Shown here in pieces: positions 12,582 through 23,530 of a stretch of DNA of 64,000 nt. Below the pieces are notes generated by a model, which saw only the letters and a program-made list of their open reading frames with translations, was not told where the DNA came from and searched no databases. The stretch is from Lates calcarifer (Eukaryota; Chordata; Actinopteri; Centropomidae). Each line of letters opens with the position of its first letter. Position 1 is the first letter of the stretch. The stretch is taken from NCBI RefSeq assembly GCF_001640805.2, contig NC_066851.1:5816196-5880195 (forward strand). Reading direction: 5' to 3'. Made by a program: the position numbers and the translations under genes.

Positions 12582-12704
12582 ATGGCAGACAAACAGTCTA
12601 AGAGGAAATGGACAGAGGGGTGTAAATTTAAAGAGAAAGGCAATGACAGAGCCAGTAGGGCACTACTCTTTTGTCCTGTTTGTTCTTGGTGTAATGTCAG
12701 TTAG
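12582..12704 (+). CDS. Candidate short ORF, 40 codons, unrecognised
   Basis: An ATG in the context gaacaATGGC begins a 40-residue frame, MADKQSKRKWTEGCKFKEK..., ending at TAG. The N-terminal half is basic and hydrophilic, with eight Lys or Arg in the first 20 residues. The C-terminal part has three Cys, including CPVCSWC, a possible CxxC-x2-C cluster. I do not recognise the protein. It could be the first part of a decayed transposon-encoded protein, because the sequence continues as a dispersed-looking 'ccgccattttcctcctcgccagg' region to about 13080. It could also be noncoding. No downstream exon was identified. Confidence 0.2.
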   Translation: MADKQSKRKWTEGCKFKEKGNDRASRALLFCPVCSWCNVS

Positions 12705-13938
12705 ACTAGGAGGAGAATTGTGAGTATTACTGTCTGCAGCTACTGTGCGAGCTCTGAGAAACTGTCTCATCTGCTCTGCATGCTAGCTTCGCTGTGCTCC
12801 ATCTTTGTTGGTTAACTACAACTCTACAGGCCTGTCCTCAGTCATTGTAGTTATGTAAAAACAATCTAAACCACTAACTCTTACTAGTTTTTACTCAGTT
12901 ATATTGTGGATGTTGTGTTTGTGTGCATGTCGTTCCTTTGATGACATTACATATTATGTTTGCTTTGCTTCAGCGATAAAACTGCATGCTTTCAATTCCG
13001 CCATTTTCCTCCTCGCCAGGTGTAATGTGGGTCTCCATGGCGATGCATGTCCACTTCTTCTGAAGTTGCACTGAGTGGAAGGGTGTGTTTGTTCTGCTAC
13101 TGAGTTCAAATATCAACACTCTTTCTCTAGGATGCCTTACTCTGCCTTTATTGGGACTTTTTTCTTAAGCTCAACTAGAATTCACTAAATGGGGAAAAAA
13201 AAAGTCTGGATATAAACTACAAAACCATAAAGATTAGAAATAAAAGTAGAAATTATGTGCCAAGAGTAAAGTATAGGAAAGAGGAGATATTATTCTCCAC
13301 CAACCACACGTCGTCACATTGGAAATTTGTGTGTATACAGTACTATTTGAAAAAAATACACCACAGTTTTTCCCCCTTTTATCCTTTAGCGGTGTCTCTC
13401 TGGCTGAACAATTATGTGACAACTATTAACCACCCAGTTGTATGTGACGTGCTTCGCTGATCTGGTATCAGCCAAGCTGGTTTCTAGGGATAACTGGTCT
13501 GTTGGTTTGTATCTGGGGCAGGCTATTATCAAGACACCAGAGATGGAAACAACTCCTCAACTGTATTTGCTTTTCTTGTTCACTGATGTGAACTATACAG
13601 CTAGACTTTTAGAGAAGATCCACAGAGGCAGATACAACTGAATCCTAAAGCACACTGTATATTTTAGATTTTTCAGAACTGAAAGTAAACAAATTCTTTA
13701 CATTTTCATGGTTTCATGCAACTTTTGCAAGTTTGTCCAAAGGAAATTAAATGCTGCTGGCTAAGATTATATTTAGGGCTGAGATGCATCAGCATTTATT
13801 TGAGCTCTGTCAAATCAGTCACTTGCTCTGATGACTAGAAAGTGTGTTGTTACTATGACATAACTTCATATTCAACTATCTATGTTATTTTTTTCCCCCA
13901 TGATTTCAATATGTAGAATATGTAGTTAATGTAAACGA
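12705..13938. other. Gene-free DNA, possibly continuing an unknown repeat
   Basis: The first 400 bases have locally higher GC and may belong to the same unknown repeat as the short frame at 12582. The rest shows nothing recognisable. A 67-codon frame at 13438-13641 has no domain motif. Confidence 0.4.
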
Positions 13939-14476
13939 TAGGGCTGTCCCCTAAAAGTAAATCATTCAATGCAGCCATCAATAAGTTTGACTCATGAAAT
14001 GTGATTTGAAGATGTTTTTTTTTTAAAGCTGCCTCACAGTCCACTCAGTGAGCACTGCAAGAGCAACAGTGTTGCAAGCTGTAAACTTTACAACTGAGTT
14101 TTCTTTCAAAATGACTGAACCACAAAACTGTAACAGAAGTATAGATGTGATGGAAACAAAGGGCAGAGTGGCAGGCAACAGTGCAACTCATTTCTGTTGA
14201 TGGCTCAGATATTCAGCTCTGGTGTGAAGTAAGCTGCCTGCCTAGAGCTGAAAGCCCTTCATGGAAATATGCAGAGTGGCAACTACTGGTGATGTTGAGT
14301 TTAAAATTGCTGATAACACTGTCAGCAGCCCAGAAGGAGAAACACTCTCCTCCTATGGTAGGAATTCATAACTGAGCTATGACCAAGCATTACATCTGTA
14401 TGGAAAACAAGAACAAATAGTCAAATCTTTGTATTGAACAGTCAAATATGATTTGACTGAGATGGATATAGCCCTA
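13939..14476. mobile_element. Non-autonomous hAT element, 538 bp, with TIRs and near 8-bp TSD
   Basis: The left end begins TAGGGCTGTCC and the right end finishes ATATAGCCCTA. The reverse complement of the right end begins TAGGGCTATAT, so the terminal inverted repeats share TAGGGCT and, less exactly, the sequence further in ('aaatcat' in both). The flanks are GTAAACGA at 13931-13938 and GTAAATGT at 14477-14484. These are an 8-bp target duplication with two mismatches, which is the hAT length. The interior has no transposase; a 64-codon frame at 14181-14375 shows no hAT motif. It is therefore a deletion derivative or MITE that depended on a transposase encoded elsewhere. The termini and flanks are seen directly; family assignment follows from TSD length and the TAGGGCT end. 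Confidence 0.75.
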
Positions 14477-14601
14477 GTAAATGTCAGCATTTTTAAACAT
14501 TTAGTAAAATGTTAATAAAAATCCACAATCAACAATGATGTGATAATTCTTGGAGCACCCTTAACCTGTCCTCAAGCCACCCCACTTTGGGAACCACTGC
14601 C

Positions 14602-14642
14602 CTTTGGAACTGAAGTCTTTGGAATCTTTGGAACTGAAGTCT
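14602..14642. repeat. Short direct repeat, 17-bp unit
   Basis: The same 17-base sequence (ctttggaactgaagtct) occurs at 14602-14618 and 14626-14642 with a 24-base period. It is a local duplication. The sequence just upstream ('tttgggaaccactgcc') resembles the end of a fish dispersed repeat. Confidence 0.7.
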
Positions 14643-17600
14643 GGACTGGAATCCTGCCGAGCACCCCACCCTGCCTCCTATTTCCATCATATGCAGGATA
14701 TAACAGACTGACTCACTAGTTTATCTCTCCTCTGTCCTTCAGATCTTCAGGTGTGAATATACTGCTGAAATCCCATAACTTGTACTTGGCAGCCATTTAG
14801 TTTCTCAAGGCTGCTACAAAACTGTTGCTTGATAACACTTTGTTCAAGGATCCACACTCAACAGCAGTGTAGCAGAAAGTTTGCAGTCGCAATTATTGTC
14901 TCACAAATAGATACAATAACTTTTCAGTTTACATTTCTAAGATACTTTGTGCTTACACACATACAGCTGCTTGTTTTGTCCTCTCTTTCACACACACACA
15001 CACACTGTATTGTATCAGGTTTTGCTGTACTTGTACAGGCCTGCCACCCAACACACACTTCTTACTTCTTACTCCAGTTTAGCAGTAGAAACCTGATAGA
15101 TTTACTGATCGACTCAGAGAGATTAATAATTTTATTTGGAATGAGCAGCAGATGATTGAATGTTTCAGACTGTAAATATCATCTTTGTTGATTGCTGTTG
15201 TGCTGTGATGAATGATAAACAGAAGAAATAGAAGGACAAGAAGTTATTTTGCTGTCTTGGAAACTACTGAGTTAAGGTTAAGATTTTGTAAAGCCAAAAA
15301 GTAAACAAATAAATAAAATTCCCAACAATTATGTACATTTGATGTTACTGGACTTACTATCTACATGTTAGTGTAGAGATGTGGACTTGAATCATGAATT
15401 TGATGACTTAATAAAATAAAAAAAGACATTCAAATTGACTTTGATTTTATGGACTTCTTGGATTTCAGGTCTTTGACTTTGCTTGAAATCCTGCACAAGC
15501 CCAAATATTAAAATGTATAGCATAAAAAGTGTGCACTGAATCAATTCTTTCACCTGACATAGGATATGCTTTAAATCATTCTGGCAGCAGCCAGTTATGG
15601 TTCAGAAGTGGGAGTAGAGAGATGTATTTGAAATTCATTTTGATCCTTTGGCAGACTGCAACAGGTTATTTTATTAACATTAATGACTTATGCTACCTGC
15701 CAAAAAGGCCAAAATGAAACTTTTAGCTTTAAAGAAGCATCTGTAACATCACTAGTAAAAAGTTACAATATAGTACAAAACATGTCACAATTTCTGCCGT
15801 TGTTAACATATTTGGCCTCTTTGTTGGGTCAGTCATGTATGTTTATCACATGTGGAGATGGCAGCAGATCTTCAGAGAAGAAAATAACACATGAATTGAA
15901 AGGGAAAATCACTTTCAGTCAAGGCAAACAACGGCAATCAAACAAAGATGATGTTTGAATTACATCCCTAACATGATTCATCTGTGATTGCTGGGTGTGT
16001 GTGTGTACAGGAAGGGGAAAGGAGTGTGGGTGGAGGACGGGATAGATTTGTGAGACAGAGTTGTGGATAAAAGCCTGACATGTGGGGGATTGTTGAGGCT
16101 TTATGTTATCTGCCAGCCACCGAGCTCCCAGCAAACCACTGACTGCCTGCAAAGGGTCTTTGAATTACACTAGGGGCACCCAACACTACTGAACGGACTG
16201 TGTGAAAAGACTGGACATCACACGAGTTAACGTCTGGCATTGACACCTTTTTTTCTGGTATGATAGCAGCAGAAGCAAAACACACAGTGTGTGGTTGGTT
16301 TTTTTTTGGAACCACCATTTATTGGATTACCTCTTCAAATCTGCTGAGAAAGAGCAGAGTGAGATCAAATTCAAATGAAGGAATGATTCATGGATGTATT
16401 GCAACACTCTGAAAGGATTAGAGTCTTGAAGGTAGAGTGTCAATAAAGCATGCTAAGACTGATTTAACACAACCTCCATTAGTTAAACAAGTAAGTATTG
16501 TACTTGTTTGTTTGCATTAATGACAAATGATAGCAAGATAAAATCAAAATCCAAAATAAAACATTGTGTTGCTTAGATGGATGCTGTAAAATGATTTGAT
16601 CAGTTTTACAGTGGCGATGAAGCCTGAACTGATTTTACCTGATGGAATAATTCAAGTAGTATTTGTACTGAACCCTCATGGCTCAAGCTTCACTAGACTA
16701 AACTCAGAGATTTAAAACGCTGCATCACAAGTAAAGGCCAATTTATTCTTATGCAATTAATTGGCACAGCACCTAGAATGTAGGTACTGTGTAGTTGCAT
16801 AGCCTATGCTGTAGCCTGACGTGCATCTCCCTAGAAATGTAATTACATTGCTTGTATCGGCTCATACACGTCTCTCAGTGGCCAGACAAGCACAGAAAAC
16901 TCACCCTGCAGACTGGATCTCCTCTGACGTCTTCTCTTTTTTCTGCGACGCAGTAATTTCAGTTGAAGTAACTGTTCCAAGTCTGAGTTCAACATGAAAT
17001 ATGTGAAGTAGTACCTAGCTAGCATTCTGATGGTCTAATTGTGAGTGGTACAGACACACCAATGCAAGTATAAAAGCACACAATGGCATATACCACGTAG
17101 CTTACAGCGCAGGCTTACTGTTGATCCTACACATTAGTATAAATCAAGCTTTAGACTGCACTTGCTGTATCAACATTGTACAATTCACACAGGCATGCAT
17201 GCAGACTAATTGACTGTAATGATAATATAGGCAGGTTTCATGTCTCTAAGGTATTGTACACAAACCAGACAATTTGTCACACATGGAGATTTTATTGCAT
17301 CCTTTAAGTTAAAGTGGATGGATAGAAATCCATCCTCTCTCAGTGCGTTCCTCTATCTCTGGAATAATATCCATTCTCCATTTTTTTTTATATCTCCTCT
17401 CACTTTATTTTCCCTTTCCTTTCTTCATTTCTCTTCCCTCTGGACTTTACACCCATGCAGTACTATTGATCTCTAATTGAGGCTGACTGAGGTTGGGAGA
17501 CACAGATTGGGTTTGAAATAGTCTGCTGTTTAAACATCATCTTTGATTCTGGCTGCTGTGTAATTATCCTCTTCCTTTATTCCTCTTCTCTCTGTGTCTC

Positions 17601-18196
17601 CTTACTGTACAAGGATGAAATAAGATCAGAAGAAGGCAAAGAATCAAACAGTAACAGATGTTCCCTCTTGACTAGTGAGATACTTATCAGATCAACAAAA
17701 TCAACAAAATACATTTTCATTACATACCTTTTATGTGATTTAGTTGCAGTTAGGCTTATAAAAGTCCCATATACTCTATTCCAAGTCAAATTTGCAGTAA
17801 AGACAAATTTATATGGTAACAGATAGTTACTATATAAATTAGATCAAAGTTAATGGACACTTGACTGAGCACTTCCCCTCTTGTGTTGGTTTCACGCTGC
17901 ACAATAACAGCCTGATATCAGCCCAACCAGACAGATGCAGGCCATCAGGAACAAAATGGGCACAACAGCTGATTCAATCCATCTCACGTGGATGACAACT
18001 TATGTTGCATCTGGGATACCCCATGACGTCCCAACAAAAAGAGTTGCATGTCAGAATAAGTGTGTGTTCCCTGAAGCAAAAAAAAGGAACAATGACATTA
18101 GTGCTGCTAGGTTGAATGGTTAAACAGAGGTTGGATTTATGCCTTAGTGTTGGTATCAAACAATACTTTCACTTTTACAAAGGAAAAGGCTGTGAG
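14643..18196. other. Gene-free DNA with one small CA run
   Basis: A short CA microsatellite lies at 14989-15005. A 108-codon frame (14829-15155) runs through it and is not credible as a gene. At 16060-16330 there is a locally GC-richer stretch with ATAAAAG at its start, but no convincing exon. Nothing else is recognised. Confidence 0.45.
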
Positions 18197-21100
18197 GATG
18201 ATGATGATGACTATTTAGAAACTATTGTGCTATTATGTATTAACCTTACTCTAAATGCTAATGTAGTTGTGTCTTGGCTCTGACAAGGTGGATGTTGTTT
18301 TAAATTGTGATTTCTTTTTTATGTAACGTGTAATTCCACAAAATAACGTAGTTAGCTGGCTAATGATATGCTTCTTGGCTTTGTAAATAATGCTAGGTTG
18401 CTACTGTATGTGCTGTGCCTAATAATGGTTGCTAAGCTATGACTGAACAATCACAGTATGGTACAGGGGGTTTAGTAAACAATGTGCTATCCACACACAC
18501 ATCAGCAATGTTTCTTTAAAAAGTGAATTAATTACTCAGTGTGGCTCACTACTGGACAGAATGCAGGCTGATTAAAATTCATGCAGCTTGCCAAATTTAT
18601 AGGGCTTGATATTGTTTTACTTTGAAACAACACCTTTAAACTTTGTATTGTAAATTGTTTTTTTTGTCACCAAGTTCCAAAGAGACCCACCTTAAGCTGC
18701 AGACCCCATTTCATTATATCCCAGAGATGCCATATGGGCAGCTTGTGTTGTTTTGTTCTTTGTACTATATAACTGTCTATAGTGTCTGCATGGTGTAACA
18801 TGGGACAGAGTGAGAGTCTACTGAATGAAATTACCATTACATTAAAGCATTCCTTATTTTGGGCTGGACCCCCTGGAACTCTCTAATAGACACAGAGTGT
18901 TAGCTGAACCATATTCTCAATCAAACCAAACTCAGACTATGAGGAAGTGTAAACAACAGTTTCTCAAGACAGAGACCCAGTTCTCAGACTTCCCTACCAA
19001 AGAAGATGAATCACGCGCAGGAGCAAACTTGTTGGCCTCTGTCCTTTACCATGACATCTTGATGATAATGCGGCTTTGTTTCTCTTTGTATGGAATTGGC
19101 TTTACAGCTGCGGTGTCTGCAGGCATTTTAACAACCTGCTGATTTCAGTAATGAGTTCATCTGGTCTAACGGGTAGAAGCCTACATGCGTAACATGGTTT
19201 CAAGTGAGAGGGAAAAACATTTAATTCAGTTTTTAGATTTTTTTTTTTTTACTCGTTGATTGAAATTTTTACCTCCTATAATGGAAACATGGAGGGTGGA
19301 GGGAACATGGGGAGCAAACAGTGGGAACGTTTTAGCTTCTGGAAGTGGCTTTACACTGGTTTTCTACTTCTTTGTTCACTGCTGGCATTCAGATGGTTTT
19401 TAAAGAATTGTATGTGTTTGTAACTTGGCAACTTGTATTAGATCAATAAAAAGCAAAAGTGAATTAGTGGAAGAGATAGCTTGTCATTGGGGAGATATGG
19501 GAAGACTAAGTCTACAGCCATGCAAGTAGCACTCGCTTTGAGCCTAAATCAACATCAGTGAGTGAGAAAAAATGTTAACACACTGATTCTAAGTGAAACC
19601 TCTTGGTGGAGCTAAAAGAAAAGTCAGAGAATCACCAAAGAAGGGAGCCTCCTGGCACCATGAATGTGTTCACCAAACTTTAAACATAGTCACATACTTT
19701 AATCTGGACCACATCAGTGGACTGACTGACACTGATTGTCGGACCAACCAATGCCATCCCTTTAGCCAGTGGAGAGAGTACACCTAATCACATTTTCCTA
19801 ACCTGATTGTTGCAGTAAAGCTGCTTGTCTGAGTGGACGACAGGCACAATGAGAAACTGACATTATCTTTGCCATTGGCTACAGGATGTGGTGGTTTCAC
19901 TGTACTTCTGGATGACAGCTCAGTCAGAGAGAAGCTGGGACTTACAGTATGTTCACATGTCCCACCTGGTTTCCTATAGAGGACAGCATCTCTCTTAGAT
20001 TTATTATATCCCAGGAGCCATCATCAGCAGAGTGGGGTCCCAGCAGAGGACGGCGAGTCGCTCTGGGCAGAGCATGTAAACTTAGACAATACATATACAG
20101 GGAGAAATATCACAAAATACACACCTACACACACAACCCTTTAACCACTTAGTTTGATTGCTGTGCAGCATGTATGCAATATTTCATATTTTACTGGTTA
20201 TACACTAGCACTAAAATACTTTAGATTGTGTTTAGGGACATTAAAGAATAATCAGTTCTGCTGCCTGCACTCACTAATGAGATTTCAGCTTACAAAGACA
20301 CGAGGAAGGATGATTCATTCCGACATCAACAGTTTACTCCTGGGTTTAAAATCATATTTGCCAGCAATATTCAATGTCTGAATTGTTTTTCATGTCAGGA
20401 CATTACTTTTTATTCAAAATATTCACCAAAGACTTTCCTAGGATCGCAGGGTAATGATCATAAAATATACTCACGTGTACCATACTGTCATATACAATAT
20501 ATATTGTGTTGAGCAGATTTTCCAATACAAAGTTTCCATTATCTGTCCCTACGACTTTTGTTTAAACTTTTGCATGAAGCGAAACTTTACCCAGTTTAAG
20601 ACACAAAAGGGAGACAAAGTAAGAGAGACAGAGAAGAAAGTAGAAGTGACAGTGAGAGGGACTGACGCAGAGATATCTTTAGCTTGGACAGACTGCACTC
20701 ACTTTCACTTGTCTCCTCCATCCTGAATCTGTTTCCCTCTGGTTTTCTCCCGAGAGCTGACAAATGGAAACAAAGGAGAGACAGACACTGACAGCAACAC
20801 GGCAGGGGGCCCGGATATGAGACCAAGCAGCAACTGTATGGGGATCTATCATTCACTAAGACCCTTTAGCTTGTCAAACTCTAACTCAATGGAAGTTAAA
20901 CTTTTGCAGTTCTAAATCAGACAGTAGTAAGTATGAAGTATATTTGGGAATTTATGTAAACTTAGGAGAATGAAGCTGCTGAATCATTTTCCAAACTTGT
21001 TTTTCTCTACTTTTTCCCAGCTCCAGTCATGTGCTCACTCCACCCAGGGACTGAGATTCGATAATGACATCTTGCATTACTTCTATCTGGCAGCTCAGAA

Positions 21101-22421
21101 GTAGCGGGGCCGTGACCTTTTATGGCTCTAAACAATCGTCTAGAATCTCTTAACAAAAAAAGCACAGAGCTCCTCAACTGTTCACACATGAAAGGGATTG
21201 ATTGAGGAGAGGAGAGACAGAGGGAGACATTTCAAAATGGATTCAGCAGAGTTGGTAAATTGATGGAGCTCAGTGGGACCAGTAGGAACGCAGCAGCAGA
21301 GGTCCGTGTTGTACTGAAGTCAGACCAAAGCAGACACTGACACTAATTGGATATAGTGGTTGTGCCAGGATACACAATAAGGGCCTGTGTGTGTCTTTAA
21401 TTGTGTTTTTGTCTATGATTGTCATTGGGGTTCATATTGGGACTGCAGTTTATAGACCTTTTTCATTTATTGATTTAAAAAATAAAAATACATTGATCTC
21501 ATGCCATGGTCTTAGTGTGTGTGTGTCAGAAAGAGAGAGGGAGAGATTTATGAAATTAAGTGGCTGAGTTTTGGAGAGAAGATGACTAATTCTGAAGCTC
21601 TGAGTCTCATATGTGTGATTAATGCTCACTGTCAGCCTTTTAGCTGTTTCCTTTCAAAAGTAGAGGAACCATTTACTTTCCCAAAGATTCTGTTTATGTT
21701 CTTTCTGCTCTGCATGCCAATTAAAAATAGTTAGTAGTGAAGTTGAGATATCTAAAGGTGAGAATATGTTATGTCACCAAGGCTGTGAGCTGTATTTGAA
21801 GCCTTGATCTTGTATGTGGTGTCTGTGTAATGCTGCCTTCATGGCACATTCAGAAAATGGCTGACACCAGTCTTATTACAAATGATTTTTCAGCTTAGCT
21901 TCCTTATGATGAAAAGTACCAGTAACTGTTCACTTTAGTGTTGAAATGGTGTTCCTGTGGGTGTGTATACATAGATGCCACATCCGGCTCATGAGAAACC
22001 AAGAGGGATGTGAATATGTATGTATTTAGACAAAACTGATGAGGAGAAAAAATGTCCCCAAAATCTTGTAACACAGTTTGATGGCTTTTAATTAATTTCT
22101 AAACATTTCCAAGTCCATGTTTTGGACTGTCAGCTTTCCAATAATTATCCTTTATGTCAAAATTTTGTCTAAGTGGATTTCCTCTTGCTGAAGTTAAACA
22201 TCTTTATTTGATATTGTCCAAAAAGCAAAACTGTGTCAGAGGAATTATGTATATACTCTACTAATTTGTTCTGGCAGATACTTTTTCAGGGTAATGCAAT
22301 TTGTGACTGGATCATGTTCACTGGAAACTTTTTTAAGTATCAAGGTGTTCAAGGTGGATCTTGGACAGGGGTTTACATGATGAGTCTTGCATGCAGTTTA
22401 ATTACCTTTAAGTAACAACAC
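18197..22421. other. Gene-free DNA
   Basis: A tiny (GAT)n patch lies at about 18197-18212 and a 13-nt T run near 19238-19250. A GA-rich stretch lies at 20600-20660. Frames of 60-90 codons on both strands lack motifs. The stretch at about 19800-20070 is of mixed composition and repeat-free, and could hold conserved noncoding DNA, but this cannot be judged from one sequence. Confidence 0.45.
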
Positions 22422-22453
22422 TTTTCCCTCATCTTGACCAAGATGAGGGAAAA
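22422..22453. repeat. Perfect 14-bp hairpin with 4-nt loop
   Basis: Positions 22422-22435 (ttttccctcatctt) and 22440-22453 are exact reverse complements, with a GACC loop between. On the plus strand the right arm is followed by AT-rich sequence rather than a T run, so it is not a bacterial-style terminator, and host context makes that unlikely anyway. Its function is unknown. Confidence 0.85.
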
Positions 22454-22929
22454 TAATAATAAAGTAACAATAATAACAATGTGTTTCACGCTTCAACTCT
22501 TGAGTGTCTGAATGTAACCTTAAAAACCTTAAACATGTTCATATGAATATATGTTGATATGCTGAGTAAAATATTTCCTCATTGTGTTGATAAACTTTAT
22601 TCAGGTGACAGTATGTTTTACTTTAAAACATATTTGCTATTGCAAATTAGTAGACTGACAGTACTATTTTGACACTACTACTTCACATAAATCACAAAAA
22701 ACAAGTGGGGTGAGTGATTATTATTATTCATTAATTAGTTTGTTAGATGTTTTAATGATATGTCCTTTCAATCAGTTATATTCCTTATTGTCTTCTTTAC
22801 CTCTGGCCAACGAGACAACAAGATATTGCTATTATTTGCATTTGTCTCCTTTTTCTTACTATTCCTCATATAATGGGATAATGCAAACATCATAGACAGC
22901 CCAACAGAATGCAAAAACAAAAAAAAGTA
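22454..22929. other. Gene-free AT-rich DNA
   Basis: Nothing recognisable. It has many short ATT/AAT runs. Confidence 0.45.
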
Positions 22930-23240
22930 AAATAAAATAATTTAAGCTTTTTTATTTTCTGTGAGGCTTTTACATTACTGGGAAATGGGATGAAGGCAGG
23001 AAGAGGGTGCAGGAGGATGGAGAAAGAGAGTGGAGAGTTTGTGATGTCTGCCTCTAGGCTGCAAAGGAAAGAGGACAGACACTGACACCATGAATCAGAC
23101 AGAGAGGCAGAGACAGGGTCTGTGAGAGGGCACAGAAAGAGAGAGATGAGTAGAAGTTTGAAGGGAGAGAAGTATGAATCCTGAAGGAGGATAGAAAAAT
23201 TGCAAACAGGCACACTAGAAATCTCTCAAGACCTTGGTGA

Positions 23241-23281
<41 letters not shown>

Positions 23282-23530
23282 ATTGCTACTAAATGCCTCT
23301 ATGTAATGGCACCAGACGTCGAGGAAGAGACTGAAGGATCAGGGAGGTAGGGGTGTGGAAAGGGAGAACAGTGTAGTATCAGAAAAAAAACAGATTGAAA
23401 CAGATATGAGTATGGGGTGAGTAATAGACAGTGGGAAAGAGATATAAAAGAGGGGTATAGGAGAGAAGAATGGGGGTTGAGTCAAGTACTACAGAGGTAG
23501 AAAGAGAGAGAAGGAGGTATAAGGCGAAGA
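22930..23530. repeat. Purine-rich tract containing a 37-nt T homopolymer
   Basis: On the plus strand G and A dominate from about 22985 to 23530, in low-complexity GGA/GAGA sequence. Inside it, 23243-23279 is an uninterrupted run of 37 T. Read on the minus strand this is a poly(A) of 37, as would be left by a retrotransposed copy, but no coding or SINE sequence is recognised upstream of it on that strand. The 107-codon minus-strand frame at 22890-23213 is the complement of this tract and is not a gene. Confidence 0.7.

Noticed and set aside
16060..16330. Possible promoter and first exon (ATAAAAG, GC-richer sequence)
   Set aside because: No ATG in good context leads to a frame of interest, and no donor splice site stands out.
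22422..22453. Possible intrinsic transcription terminator
   Set aside because: The genome is clearly eukaryotic and the stem is not followed by a T run on the plus strand.
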